Shown: piece by piece, positions 45,183 through 54,288 of the stretch
Numbering within the stretch: position 1 is the first letter of the stretch
Layout of the letters: each line of letters begins with the position of its first letter
DNA from: Streptococcaceae bacterium
GTDB lineage: Bacteria > Bacillota > Bacilli > Lactobacillales > Streptococcaceae
Reading direction: 5' to 3'
Length of the DNA: 64,000 nucleotides
Assembly: GCA_902363395.1 (NCBI GenBank)
Contig: CABIZZ010000001.1
Coordinates: 124,001 to 188,000, forward strand
Program-made: the position numbers and the translations under genes
Notes under the pieces: generated by a model
Seen by the model: only the letters and a program-made list of their open reading frames with translations
Told to the model about the DNA's origin: nothing
Databases searched by the model: none

Positions 45183-45476
45183 CTATTGCTCTTGATGAAA
45201 CAAGCCTGCAAGGCGTAGATGAATCCTAGAGCAATGGATGGGAGTGGAACAGAACGTTTGTTCGTAGTTCCACCCCCGCAAAGCTGATTATGTTTTCTTC
45301 TGAGCTTAAAAATCGAAAGAAGACGAAGGGAACTTGCTGTGTAAGTCTTATCCGCCACCTCAAAGCAGTACTTTGAGCAAACAGCTACTGCGTTAAACTG
45401 CGTAACTAAAATTCATTAGTAGATTCAAAGAATAATAGCGTAAAAATAGAGCTTCGTAAGAGGCCTCTTTTTTTGT
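45183..45476. other. Structured non-coding stretch with repeat fragments between ffs and pgi
   Basis: No gene is supported. Visible are a stem ATTGCTCT/AGAGCAAT (45184/45229) enclosing GCCT/AGGC; and a block at ~45238-45290 (GAGTGGAACAGAAC..GTTCCACCCCCGCA..AAGCTGAT) that resembles the end of the 180-bp repeat read from the other strand. Next comes a CTCAAAG/CTTTGAG hairpin (45359-45377) like intergenic repeats common in the mitis group, and an AGAGGCCTCTTTTTTT terminator-like end at 45460-45476. Confidence 0.5.
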
Positions 45477-45502
45477 CTGTTCCGTTCAATATAAGGCCCT
45501 AT

Positions 45503-45616
45503 ATGCAAACGATTGCTATTGCGTCGTTGCTTGATTTGTGAAAATAAAAAAATTAGCAAATGAAAACGTTTTACAGGATGGTTTCCCTTGATTAAATCCC
45601 GGTAAAGCGATATCAT
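45503..45616 (+). promoter_or_regulatory. pgi promoter with two candidate cre sites
   Basis: ATGCAAACGATTGCT (45503-45517) fits the older cre consensus WTGNAANCGNWNNCW fully, and TGAAAACGTTTTAC (45562-45575) matches the stricter one at 12 of 14. The promoter is TTGATT (45589-45594), 16 bp, TATCAT (45611-45616). Sites upstream of the -35 suggest CcpA activation. Confidence 0.6.
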
Positions 45617-45644
45617 AGAGAAGAACAAAATTTGGAGGAATAAC

Positions 45645-46994
45645 ATGTCTCATATTAAATTTGACTACTCAAAAGTTTTGGGTAAATTTGTTGCCCCACA
45701 TGAAGTGGAATACATGCAACCACAAGTGACTGCAGCTGATGAATTGATCCGTAAAGGAACTGGTGCTGGTAGCGACTTCTTGGGTTGGTTGGACCTTCCT
45801 GAAAACTATGACCGTGAAGAATTTGACCGCATCTTGAAAGCTGCTGAGCAAATCAAAGCAGACAGTGATGTTTTGGTCGTGATCGGTATCGGTGGATCAT
45901 ACCTTGGTGCGAAAGCGGCTATTGACTTCTTGAACCACCACTTTGCAAACTTGCAAACAAAAGAAGAACGCAAAGCGCCACAAATCCTTTACGCTGGAAA
46001 CTCAATCTCATCAACTTACCTTGCTGACTTGGTAGAGTACGTAGCAGACAAAGACTTCTCAGTAAACGTGATTTCTAAATCAGGTACAACAACTGAACCA
46101 GCCATCGCTTTCCGTGTCTTCAAAGAACTCTTGGTGAAGAAATACGGTCAAGAAGAAGCTAACAAACGGATCTACGCAACTACTGACCGCCAAAAAGGTG
46201 CTGTGAAAGTTGAAGCAGATGCGAACGGTTGGGAAACATTTGTAGTTCCAGATGACATCGGTGGACGTTTCTCAGTATTGACAGCAGTTGGATTGCTTCC
46301 AATCGCTGCATCAGGTGCAGATATCAAAGCCCTTATGGAAGGTGCGAACGCAGCTCGTAAAGATTACACTTCAGACAAACTTTCTGAAAACGAAGCTTAC
46401 CAATACGCAGCTGTTCGTAACATCCTTTACCGTAAAGGATATGCTACTGAAATCTTGGTAAACTACGAGCCATCTCTTCAATACTTCTCAGAATGGTGGA
46501 AACAATTGGCTGGTGAGTCAGAAGGGAAGGACCAAAAAGGTATTTACCCAACTTCAGCAAACTTCTCAACAGACTTGCACTCATTGGGTCAATTTATCCA
46601 AGAAGGAACTCGTATCATGTTTGAAACAGTTGTCCGTGTGGACAAACCACGTAAGAATGTGATCATCCCTACTTTGGAAGAAGACCTTGACGGACTTGGT
46701 TACCTCCAAGGAAAAGACGTTGACTTCGTTAACAAAAAAGCAACTGACGGTGTTCTTCTTGCCCACACTGACGGTGACGTACCAAACATGTACGTGACTC
46801 TTCCTGAGCAAGATGCCTTCACTCTTGGATACACTATCTACTTCTTCGAATTGGCAATTGCCCTTTCAGGTTACTTGAACGCTATCAACCCATTTGACCA
46901 ACCAGGTGTTGAAGCCTACAAGAAAAATATGTTTGCCCTTCTTGGTAAACCAGGATTTGAAGAACTTGGAGCAGAACTCAACGCTCGTCTTTAA
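45645..46994 (+). CDS. pgi: Glucose-6-phosphate isomerase
   Basis: A 449-residue Firmicute-type enzyme interconverting glucose-6-phosphate and fructose-6-phosphate. Signatures: [34 protein letters not shown] (phosphate binding), [14 protein letters not shown] and [15 protein letters not shown]. Heavily biased codons indicate high expression. GGAGG precedes the ATG. Confidence 0.98.
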   Translation: MSHIKFDYSKVLGKFVAPHEVEYMQPQVTAADELIRKGTGAGSDFLGWLDLPENYDREEFDRILKAAEQIKADSDVLVVIGIGGSYLGAKAAIDFLNHHFANLQTKEERKAPQILYAGNSISSTYLADLVEYVADKDFSVNVISKSGTTTEPAIAFRVFKELLVKKYGQEEANKRIYATTDRQKGAVKVEADANGWETFVVPDDIGGRFSVLTAVGLLPIAASGADIKALMEGANAARKDYTSDKLSENEAYQYAAVRNILYRKGYATEILVNYEPSLQYFSEWWKQLAGESEGKDQKGIYPTSANFSTDLHSLGQFIQEGTRIMFETVVRVDKPRKNVIIPTLEEDLDGLGYLQGKDVDFVNKKATDGVLLAHTDGDVPNMYVTLPEQDAFTLGYTIYFFELAIALSGYLNAINPFDQPGVEAYKKNMFALLGKPGFEELGAELNARL

Positions 46995-47003
46995 TCAATA
47001 GAC

Positions 47004-47030
47004 AAAACGATCTCGCAAGAGGTCGTTTTT
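47004..47030 (+). terminator. Terminator of pgi
   Basis: AAAACGATCTC and GAGGTCGTTTT form a stem with loop GCAA, ending in a T-run. Confidence 0.85.
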
Positions 47031-47079
47031 AATCGCTTTCAATATCTCAGAATGAGGTGGAAAAAAAGACTGTTTTATG

Positions 47080-47099
47080 ATATAGTAGAACTACTATAT
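47080..47099 (+). promoter_or_regulatory. Perfect palindrome in the promoter region of the membrane-protein cluster
   Basis: ATATAGTAGAACTACTATAT has two 9-bp arms around AA. It overlaps a possible -10 (TATAGT), with another (TATACT) at 47101. It could be an operator or a local hairpin; the regulator is unknown. Confidence 0.45.
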
Positions 47100-47176
47100 T
47101 TATACTTTGCACGTCAAACTATGGTCACAAAAAGTGGGGAGGATGACGGGCGCAGGTTGTTAATAAAGGAGAGATT

Positions 47177-48574
47177 ATGACAACAGAAGACAAGACACCT
47201 TTTGGAACACAAGAGGGACAAACTGTTCAAGAACCTTTTGGAACACAAGAGGGACAAACTGTTCAAGAACCTTTTGGGACACAAGAGGGGCAAGCTGTTC
47301 AAGAACCTTTTGGAACACAAGAGGGACAAACTGTTCAAGAACCTTTTGGAACACAAGAGGGACAAACTGTTCAAGAACCTTTTGGGACACAAGAGGGGCA
47401 AGCTGTTCAAGAACCTTTTGGAACACAAGAGGGACAAACTGTTCAAGAACCTTTTGGGACACAAGAGGGGCAAGCTGTTCAAGAACCTTTTGGAGCGCAA
47501 GTAGAACAAACTGTTCAACCACCTCTTGAAGCCCAAACTGGTCAAACTGTCCAAGAACCTTTTGGAGCACAAGGAGGGCAGACTGTTCAAGAACCTTTTG
47601 GAGCACAAAATGGCCAAACAGCTTATGAGCCATTTGGAGCACCAGGAGCGCAAGGCTTTCAACAGGCTTCTCCAGTAGAAGGACCACAAGCTGGAGGACA
47701 GGAACAATATTTCCAAAATCAAGCTCCTCAGGTAGAAAACAATCCTTTCTACCAAAAAGGGAATCCTCAAGACTTCCAATCCCAATGGAATGTTCAGCCA
47801 AAACCGAAGCGTGGATGGACTAAATTTATCGTCTTTTCTATTCTTGCCCTCTTCCTTGGTGGCTTGATCGGTGGCGGAGCTGGCTATTTCTGGGGACATT
47901 CAGCTAAACCTCAAGAAGATGCCAAACGTACCAAACGATTAGATCGTGCCAGCGAAGAAGCTAAGAAGACAAAGACCGGCTTCATTACAGAAAAAGAAGA
48001 GGTTGTCTTTACTTGGACCCTTAAAGACCTTGCTGCATTAAGTTACAGCAACAAGGACGGTTACGGCTTGACTGCTGATCAGATTGTTGATACATATGGA
48101 TTGGCTACCAGTGTCGATTATGAAAAGAAAGGCATGACTCTTACTTGGGATCGTGCAAAGAACGCCTCTCACCAAAATATTTATTTCCGATTTGAAAAAG
48201 TGGATGGCAACTATTATTTGAAATCTGTAGAAGCCTTTAACTTGGAAGAAGTCTACGCCAACGAAGACGATGAAGACGATGAGGACGAAGACACTTCTGC
48301 AGATCGTGAGATGAGTTCTAAAGAATTCAAGGATCTGAAAAAAGGGGATAAGGAAACTGGTAAAGGTGGAACCTCTCTGTTAGAAGTTTTGAAGAAACAT
48401 AAAACAAATGTTCAAATCGGTACTGAGACAAAAATCACTGCTGATGGAGAAGAGTATGACTCTACTCGAGTGGTTGCAAAGATTAACCTTAAAGTGGATG
48501 ACGATTATAAGACATTGCGTTTCTTAGCACAACCAGATGGGGACTTCTTATACATTGGTCCAGAACGTTTTTAA
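47177..48574 (+). CDS. Membrane protein with 12-residue PFG repeats and exported tandem domains (cluster gene 1)
   Basis: A 465-residue protein without a signal peptide. Residues 8-163 are thirteen 12-residue repeats of the type PFGTQEGQTVQE, the first eight nearly identical. A Gln/Pro/Asn-rich stretch and a basic PKPKRGW precede one membrane helix (~212-238), so the repeats should be cytoplasmic and the rest outside. The exported part has a first module (WTLKDLAALSY...DQIVDTYGLA), an acidic run (EDDEDDEDED, ~363) and a second module (FKDLKKGDKETGKGGTSLLEVLKKH). The other four cluster genes share this layout. I do not recognise a function. AAAGGAG precedes the ATG. Confidence 0.8.
   Translation: MTTEDKTPFGTQEGQTVQEPFGTQEGQTVQEPFGTQEGQAVQEPFGTQEGQTVQEPFGTQEGQTVQEPFGTQEGQAVQEPFGTQEGQTVQEPFGTQEGQAVQEPFGAQVEQTVQPPLEAQTGQTVQEPFGAQGGQTVQEPFGAQNGQTAYEPFGAPGAQGFQQASPVEGPQAGGQEQYFQNQAPQVENNPFYQKGNPQDFQSQWNVQPKPKRGWTKFIVFSILALFLGGLIGGGAGYFWGHSAKPQEDAKRTKRLDRASEEAKKTKTGFITEKEEVVFTWTLKDLAALSYSNKDGYGLTADQIVDTYGLATSVDYEKKGMTLTWDRAKNASHQNIYFRFEKVDGNYYLKSVEAFNLEEVYANEDDEDDEDEDTSADREMSSKEFKDLKKGDKETGKGGTSLLEVLKKHKTNVQIGTETKITADGEEYDSTRVVAKINLKVDDDYKTLRFLAQPDGDFLYIGPERF
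47198..47665 (+). repeat. Coding 36-bp tandem repeat array
   Basis: Thirteen 36-bp units; units 1-8 (47198-47485) differ almost only in a linked set of third-position and Thr/Ala changes. The Thr/Ala order at residue 10 is T,T,A,T,T,A,T,A, so blocks of three units seem to have been copied. Units 9-13 are degenerate. The unit is a multiple of three, so slippage would change length without breaking the frame. Confidence 0.92.
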
Positions 48575-48595
48575 TATAGAGGAGATAGATGAAAG

Positions 48596-49399
48596 ATGAA
48601 TACGAATCAATCACAGGCACCATTTGGTGTGCCAGAAACTGGTGATCAAAAGAAGCCAGGGAAAGGTCTGTTAATTGCTTGTATTAGTGGCTTTGCGGTC
48701 TTAGGAGTCATTATCGGTCTCTTCCTCGGTCATTCTATGGGTGCAGCTAATAGTGCTAAAAGTTCCTCTCCTGCCCTTCATCCGAAAGCTGATGCAGGGA
48801 CATCAAAGCGTGATCAGTCTGGAAAATATATTGATCCAGAGGATACGGATTTTTCTTGGAACATTACAGATTTGGCTGACCTCGACTTTGGTACATACGA
48901 AACTCCAGATTTGGGAACATCCATTGAAGATGTTGTAGATGGACACGGAAAAGCTTTGCAAGGTTCATTTAGAAGAGATCTCATTGATTTAGAGTGGGGC
49001 GAGTTAGAAGAAGATCAGGATGATACCTATTCTCAATACCATACCGTTCGTGATATGAGATTGACCTTTAAGAAAGAGGGAGATACCTATTATTTAAAGG
49101 ATCTCTATTATACAGGAAATTATAAAGAAGCTGAGGACGATTTTATGACCTCATCTTACTATGACAAGCTCAAAGTTGGAGATTCCAAAACTGGTAAGGA
49201 TGGCGTTTCTTACAAGGAAGTGTTGAAAGATAATACCATTTATAATCTCTCTTTGTCTGCAGATGAAGACTACAAAACACATGATATTGTGACTACCATG
49301 ACAATTTATTTTAAATCTTCAACGACAGACCAATATAAGTTGACGTTTGTGAAACAATCAGACGGCGATTTCCTTCTTGCTAAAAAAGGTGACGACTAA
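48596..49399 (+). CDS. Single-pass membrane protein, cluster gene 2
   Basis: A 267-residue protein, 21 bases after gene 1. Its short cytoplasmic head includes APFGVPETG, echoing one PFG repeat of gene 1. The membrane helix is ~24-47. Outside, module one reads FSWNITDLADLDF..TSIEDVVDGHGKA and module two YDKLKVGDSKTGKDGVSYKEVLKDN, aligning by eye with gene 1 over its whole exported half. This makes the two clear paralogues. GAGGAG is 11 bases before the ATG. Function unknown. Confidence 0.8.
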   Translation: MNTNQSQAPFGVPETGDQKKPGKGLLIACISGFAVLGVIIGLFLGHSMGAANSAKSSSPALHPKADAGTSKRDQSGKYIDPEDTDFSWNITDLADLDFGTYETPDLGTSIEDVVDGHGKALQGSFRRDLIDLEWGELEEDQDDTYSQYHTVRDMRLTFKKEGDTYYLKDLYYTGNYKEAEDDFMTSSYYDKLKVGDSKTGKDGVSYKEVLKDNTIYNLSLSADEDYKTHDIVTTMTIYFKSSTTDQYKLTFVKQSDGDFLLAKKGDD

Positions 49400-49466
49400 G
49401 ATTGGTCACTTTCCTGCCTCGCAATGGTAGGAGGAAGAGAGAAGTTCAACTTTCCTAAAGCTAGAA

Positions 49467-49646
49467 AAAGAGGCTGGGACAAAAGTCCTAGCCTCTCAAT
49501 TATTTTTGGATTGTCGAGCAATACGCAGTGGTTGAGTGGGCTCTACCACGCTGATTTCATCAGCTTTTACAGCCCTACTCAACTGTGCGGAGGTGGGACG
49601 ACGAAATCGAATTCTAACGAATTACCGATTTCTGTCCCACTCTCTT
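49467..49646 (+). repeat. Structured MITE-like intergenic repeat, copy 3 of 3
   Basis: Same ~180-bp element as at 9387 and 37965, with few changes (ATTATTTTTGG, CAATACGCAG, CTACCACGC). It sits inside the membrane-protein cluster, between genes 2 and 3, and its hairpins probably end the gene 1-2 transcript. A coding frame running through it (49424-49657) is not a gene. Confidence 0.9.
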
Positions 49647-49717
49647 CTCTATTCTAGCGAGGACTGGCTATTTATGGTATAGTAGGATATGTTGCTAAAG
49701 GAAACAGGTGTGAATAG

Positions 49718-50482
49718 TTGGACGGAAAGGGATACAGATACGATCGCAGAATGGATAATGTAAAGGAAATAACAAGAAAATATCTGAAGCCCCTCCTCGC
49801 TTTCATCAAAAAAAGAGGGATTATTTTCGGAATCCTCGCAATGCTGGGCTTAGGCTATGGTCTTGCTACTTTTGGGAGGCCACAAGAACAGCTAAATCCA
49901 GACCAGCAAGTGACCTTTCATCAGGAAGAAGCTTATCTGCAAGACTTCCTGGCGAAATCAGATCACCCAGAAGTTGGGGTGCATTTGGAGGAATTGCTGG
50001 AGTTTAAAATAGGTGATGCGACTGGTGAGCCAAACACCAAGGGGACGACACCAGAGACCCTGGTCAAAAAATTAGGAGGAGCCAAGCAAGCTCGGCTTGA
50101 GTCAAAAGCTACAACGCAGCTCCTTCGTCTAAGCTATGGAACGACGCAAGATGGTCGAGATAGATACCAATTTGAATTTACCCATATGAAGGACGGCTAC
50201 TATCTAACAGCTATTCAGGGCTATCAACCAACTTCTAAGGACCATCTGGAAAGTAAAGAGCTGAAAAAGGCAACTCTGACCAGTCTTACGAATGGGAAAG
50301 AGAAAACAGGCATGAAACTAGAAGACATTCTACAAAAGGTAGGCTTGCCACAATCATTGCTTTTGAATTATAAGGACGGCAAGACAGTTTTGGTCCTGAC
50401 CTACCGTGCACAAGAGGGGCTCGTCTTTCTCACTTTGCAAGCCCAAAAAGATGCGCGCTATCATCTAGTCAAGGTCGAATAA
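49718..50482 (+). CDS. Single-pass membrane protein, cluster gene 3
   Basis: A 254-residue protein from a TTG (49718) or, less its first 11 residues, from ATG 49751; neither has an ideal ribosome site. Membrane helix ~33-52, after a basic head. The exported part has module one (VHLEELLEFKIG..TTPETLVKKLGGAKQ) and module two (LTSLTNGKEKTGMKLEDILQKVGLP), each followed by beta-like strands ending in HMKDGYYLTAIQGY or DARYHLVKVE. It resembles genes 1 and 2 at low identity. Function unknown. Confidence 0.72.
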   Translation: MDGKGYRYDRRMDNVKEITRKYLKPLLAFIKKRGIIFGILAMLGLGYGLATFGRPQEQLNPDQQVTFHQEEAYLQDFLAKSDHPEVGVHLEELLEFKIGDATGEPNTKGTTPETLVKKLGGAKQARLESKATTQLLRLSYGTTQDGRDRYQFEFTHMKDGYYLTAIQGYQPTSKDHLESKELKKATLTSLTNGKEKTGMKLEDILQKVGLPQSLLLNYKDGKTVLVLTYRAQEGLVFLTLQAQKDARYHLVKVE

Positions 50483-50492
50483 GGAGGAGTAA

Positions 50493-51230
50493 ATGGATAT
50501 AGTCATCAAGAAGTTAACAATTCCTGGTCTCCTGCTGCTAGCGCTCCTCCTAGGGATGGGGTTAGAGGTCCTTAGTCATCCACCGAAAAGTTCTACAGCC
50601 AGAAATGAAATAAAGAATTTATCAACTTTTAAAGCAAAAGAATTTCAAGGGGAGCGACTCTTAAAAGAAACGAATGGAAAAAAGGATTCGCTATGGACCT
50701 TGGAACAAATTAAGCATTTTTCTCTATCGATAAAGAACCAAAACGGTAGCCTGAAGCAGACTGGAAGTCGCCTGGAGACCCTTCTGAAGGAGATGGGGCA
50801 TCCCCAAGAAAAAGTCCTCTTTCAATCTACAGCAAGCAAGCAACCCAGTCTCTCCCTGCTCTATCGATGGGACGATAGGGGAAAGGGAGCCTCCATCCGT
50901 TTGCTTTTTAGCAAGGGGGCTGATGGGAGGTATCTGCTAGAAGAAATCGACGCCAGTCTAGCCAATCTAGACCGGGAGGGGAAAAAAGCTTTTTCAGAAA
51001 AAGTTTACCAGAGCTTAGAACCTGGAGAAAAGATAGATCTGAAGAAACTGTTAGGCAGTTATCAGGGCTTACAATCCTTCGTCCGACGCCAGATTGGGCC
51101 TGATCAGGAAGGTTTTCAACTATCCTATCAGGATGAGAAGGGAAAAACGTATTTATTGGAGCTGGAACAGGTAGACGGTTCCTATTCCTTGTTGCGTAAG
51201 AGTCAACTAGATCCTAAGAAACAAAGTTAA
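50493..51230 (+). CDS. Single-pass membrane protein, cluster gene 4
   Basis: A 245-residue protein, 10 bases after gene 3 behind AAGGAGG. N-terminal membrane helix ~7-26 (signal anchor; no lipobox). Exported modules: LWTLEQIKHFSLS..SRLETLLKEMGHPQEKV with LLYRWDDRGKGASIRLLF, then YQSLEPGEKIDLKKLLGSYQG. The order of helix, Gly and beta strands is the same as in neighbours, though identity is low. Function unknown. Confidence 0.72.
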   Translation: MDIVIKKLTIPGLLLLALLLGMGLEVLSHPPKSSTARNEIKNLSTFKAKEFQGERLLKETNGKKDSLWTLEQIKHFSLSIKNQNGSLKQTGSRLETLLKEMGHPQEKVLFQSTASKQPSLSLLYRWDDRGKGASIRLLFSKGADGRYLLEEIDASLANLDREGKKAFSEKVYQSLEPGEKIDLKKLLGSYQGLQSFVRRQIGPDQEGFQLSYQDEKGKTYLLELEQVDGSYSLLRKSQLDPKKQS

Positions 51231-51251
51231 GTAAAAAGAAGGGAAAATGGA

Positions 51252-52232
51252 ATGGAAAAAGGTAGACAGATTCAAAGAGAATGGTCTAGGTTCCCAAGTA
51301 GGAATCGGGAAGTGTCTGAAGTCTTTTCAGATCGTGGGCCTGAAGGAGAAGCTTTTGAAAGTCCCAGTCTTAGGAGCTATCAAAAAGGAGTGAAGAGGAG
51401 TGTCCGTGAGGATGCTTTTCGCGGAGCGGGCTTGCCCCGTTTTGGTTCTCTTTTTGCAGTTGCTGTGGGGATGGTTCTCATCTTTAGTCTCTTCATTATA
51501 GCGCTTGGTTATGTAAGCAGTTCTCTCAATAAAACAGATCAGGATAGCCCAGTAAGTAAGAAACAGGACCGTCATTCGTTAAGTTCGACATCCTCTAAAC
51601 AGTCATCTGCCTCCTCTAGCCAAGCATCAGAATCTTCTAGCTCAACAAAGGAAGAGAAGAGTGAGTCAGAAAAGAAATCGAAGAAGCTGACAGCCGAAAA
51701 TTCTCCTTATGTGGATGAAAATAATGGAGTTCACTCTTTTAGTTTGGACGAGTTGCTGAACTTGATCCACCATAAGAAATTAGAGTTTGTAACGCCGGAG
51801 GAAACTGTTGAACACTTTGGGAAAGCTTGGAATGGTAATTATTCCTATTTTAGCCCAGAACAACAAGGTACACATTTAACCTATAAACAGCCAGATCAAT
51901 TTGGTTTCGTTTATATTGGTTTTAAGAAGGTTGATGATACAGAAAAAATAACTAGCTTTAGTGTGGCCTATAATAAAGCTAAGTTAGGCGGACCTGCTAA
52001 AACCCCAGAAGAATATCAAGGTCTGATGCCTCAAGATGGACAAGAAGGGATGGAGGTTCGAGAAGCAGTTTCTCAATTAGGAAATCCAGATTTCATGCAT
52101 TTTGTTATTCCCAATCCTGGGGAAGTGAATACCATCGCTTTAGTCTATCCAACTACAGATAGCAAACGAGTCTATTTGTTTTTTGACGAAAATTCGGATC
52201 AATACCGATTGAAAAGAATGATGGTTAAATAA
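51252..52232 (+). CDS. Single-pass membrane protein, cluster gene 5
   Basis: A 326-residue protein with a 63-residue charged cytoplasmic head, a membrane helix (~64-88) and a Ser-rich linker (~100-150). Two exported modules follow: HSFSLDELLNLIHHKKLEFVTPEETVEHFGKA and YQGLMPQDGQEGMEVREAVSQLGNPDFM. The linker and second module resemble the lipoprotein at 15.3 kb. GAAGGG is 8 bases before the ATG; genes 3-5 look like one operon. Function unknown. Confidence 0.75.
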   Translation: MEKGRQIQREWSRFPSRNREVSEVFSDRGPEGEAFESPSLRSYQKGVKRSVREDAFRGAGLPRFGSLFAVAVGMVLIFSLFIIALGYVSSSLNKTDQDSPVSKKQDRHSLSSTSSKQSSASSSQASESSSSTKEEKSESEKKSKKLTAENSPYVDENNGVHSFSLDELLNLIHHKKLEFVTPEETVEHFGKAWNGNYSYFSPEQQGTHLTYKQPDQFGFVYIGFKKVDDTEKITSFSVAYNKAKLGGPAKTPEEYQGLMPQDGQEGMEVREAVSQLGNPDFMHFVIPNPGEVNTIALVYPTTDSKRVYLFFDENSDQYRLKRMMVK

Positions 52233-52380
52233 AAACAAAAATGGCAGGAACCAACTGGAACCATTTGATTAGGTCGCGATTTAGTGTGTCCGTTAAATTA
52301 TGCTATAATAGTACAATCAAAGAGTTCAAAAGGAGCTTGTCTTCCTAGAGGACTGACTACAAAGAACAAGAGGTACTGAC

Positions 52381-53079
52381 ATGACTGCACAAAAAATGAC
52401 TGCACAAGAGATTATCGCCTTTATCGGCAATGCAGAAAAGAAAACAAATGTAAAAGTAACCTTCGAAGGGGAATTGGTAGGAGATCTTCCGGCATCCGTT
52501 GTAAAACTAGGCAATGTCCTATTTGGAGACTGGAAAGAGATTGAGCCCCTTCTTGCCAACTTGACAGAAAATAAAGACTATATTGTAGAGCAAGATGGTC
52601 GTAATTCAGCGGTGCCTTTGCTGGACAAGCGTTATTTGAATGCCCGGATTGAACCAGGTGCAATTATTCGAGACCAGGTGACCATTGAAGACAATGCGGT
52701 GATCATGATGGGGGCTGTCATCAATATCGGTGCTGAAATCGGTGCGGGGACCATGATCGATATGGGAGCTATTCTTGGTGGCCGTGCAACGGTTGGTAAA
52801 AACAGCCACATCGGAGCAGGAGCAGTCCTTGCAGGTGTCATTGAGCCAGCCTCTGCAGAACCAGTTCGTATCGGGGATAACGTCTTGGTGGGTGCCAATG
52901 CCGTCGTCATCGAGGGGGTTCAAGTTGGCAATGGCTCTGTCGTAGCAGCGGGTGCGATTGTTACCCAAGATGTGCCTGAAAATGTAGTGGTAGCAGGTGT
53001 GCCTGCGCGCGTGATCAAGACGATTGACGAACAGACGCAACAGAAAACAGCACTTGAGGATGCCTTGCGTAACCTATAA
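52381..53079 (+). CDS. dapH: Tetrahydrodipicolinate N-acetyltransferase DapH
   Basis: A 232-residue left-handed beta-helix acyltransferase of the acetylated lysine/diaminopimelate route. Hexapeptide repeats ([32 protein letters not shown]) run ~95-200. The start region is duplicated: ATGACTGCACAA occurs at 52381 and again at 52396, giving [10 protein letters not shown]; the first has the better-spaced AGAGG. TATAAT upstream at ~52303. The next gene, 63 bases on, performs a later step of the same pathway. Confidence 0.96.
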   Translation: MTAQKMTAQEIIAFIGNAEKKTNVKVTFEGELVGDLPASVVKLGNVLFGDWKEIEPLLANLTENKDYIVEQDGRNSAVPLLDKRYLNARIEPGAIIRDQVTIEDNAVIMMGAVINIGAEIGAGTMIDMGAILGGRATVGKNSHIGAGAVLAGVIEPASAEPVRIGDNVLVGANAVVIEGVQVGNGSVVAAGAIVTQDVPENVVVAGVPARVIKTIDEQTQQKTALEDALRNL

Positions 53080-53142
53080 TAGAGAAATAAGAAAAGGAAG
53101 CTGGGGGATACCTCGGCTTCTTCTCAAAAGAGGAAGATGGAT

Positions 53143-54276
53143 ATGACACTTGATTTAGTAAAAATTCGGCGAGACCTGCATCAAATCCCGGAAATTGGAC
53201 TAGAAGAATTCAAAACACAAGCCTATCTCTTGGAGCGCATCGCAGAAATCACCGAGGGAAAAGAGTTTGTCGAGCAGCGGACCTGGCGGACAGGGATCTT
53301 AGTCTTTTTGAAGGGATCCAATCCAGAAAGGACCATTGGCTGGCGGACGGATATCGATGGACTGCCCATTATCGAGCAAACTGGCCTTGACTTTGCCTCT
53401 CGTCACGAAGGTCGGATGCATGCCTGTGGCCATGATGTTCATATGACCTTAGCTTTGGGTTTGCTGGAGCAACTGGTTCAAGAACAGCCTAAGAACAATC
53501 TCTTGTTCCTCTTTCAACCAGCCGAGGAAAATGAAGCTGGAGGGATGCTCATGTATGAGGATGGGGCCTTTGGGGACTGGTTGCCTGATCAATTCTACGG
53601 TCTTCATGTCCGTCCAGACTTAAAGGTAGGCGAGATCGCGACCAATCGGGGGACGCTCTTTGCAGGGACCTGTGAAGTGAAGCTGACCTTTAAAGGAAAA
53701 GGTGGACACGCTGCTTTTCCGCATGAAGCTAAGGATGCCCTGGTCGCTGCTAGCTATTTTGTCACTCAGGTTCAAACCATTGTCAGCCGCAATGTCGATC
53801 CTATCGAGGGAGCGGTTGTGACCTTCGGTTCCATGCATGCGGGGACGACCAATAACGTCATTGCAGAGACGGCCTTTCTGCATGGGACCATCCGGACCCT
53901 GACCATGGAAATGAACCTCTTGACCCAGAAACGACTCGAGACGATTGCGAGAGGAGTTGCGGATGCTTTTGATATGGACCTAGAGTTGGAACTCAAGCAA
54001 GGGGGCTATTTGCCGGTGGAAAACAATCCAGACTTGGCAGATGAACTGATGACCTTCTTTGATCAAGCAGAAGATGTCACCTTGATGGATATCCTACCCG
54101 CCATGACTGGAGAGGATTTTGGTTATCTCTTGTCAAAAGTGGATGGAGTCATGTTCTGGTTGGGAGTGGACAGTCCTTATGCCCTTCATCACCCTCAGAT
54201 GAGTCCCAAGGAAGAAGCCCTGCACTTTGGTGTCAAAGCCATTAGTCCTTTCTTAAAAATGAAAGCCAACCAATAA
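53143..54276 (+). CDS. N-acetyldiaminopimelate deacetylase (M20 family)
   Basis: A 377-residue amidohydrolase, YkuR-like. The ATG at 53143 has AGGA at 8-base spacing; the ATG at 53137 is too close to it. Metal-site motifs: [21 protein letters not shown] with the catalytic Glu, LHVRPD and the late HHP. By family and by adjacency to dapH it removes the acetyl group from N-acetyl-LL-diaminopimelate, supplying lysine. A general M20 aminoacylase role cannot be excluded from sequence alone. Confidence 0.92.
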   Translation: MTLDLVKIRRDLHQIPEIGLEEFKTQAYLLERIAEITEGKEFVEQRTWRTGILVFLKGSNPERTIGWRTDIDGLPIIEQTGLDFASRHEGRMHACGHDVHMTLALGLLEQLVQEQPKNNLLFLFQPAEENEAGGMLMYEDGAFGDWLPDQFYGLHVRPDLKVGEIATNRGTLFAGTCEVKLTFKGKGGHAAFPHEAKDALVAASYFVTQVQTIVSRNVDPIEGAVVTFGSMHAGTTNNVIAETAFLHGTIRTLTMEMNLLTQKRLETIARGVADAFDMDLELELKQGGYLPVENNPDLADELMTFFDQAEDVTLMDILPAMTGEDFGYLLSKVDGVMFWLGVDSPYALHHPQMSPKEEALHFGVKAISPFLKMKANQ

Positions 54277-54288
54277 AGAGAGATGGAA

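Noticed and set aside
45183-45420. A second small RNA gene downstream of the SRP RNA
   Set aside because: Hairpins are visible but I found no promoter and the stretch is better explained by repeat fragments; kept only as a structured region.
47198-47485. CRISPR-like array of 36-bp repeats
   Set aside because: Units are directly adjacent with no spacers and are in frame within a coding gene.
47114-47899. Long minus-strand open frames (261 and 208 residues) over the 36-bp repeats
   Set aside because: They mirror the repeat array of the plus-strand gene, are low-complexity in translation and have no ribosome site; repeats without stops stay open in several frames.
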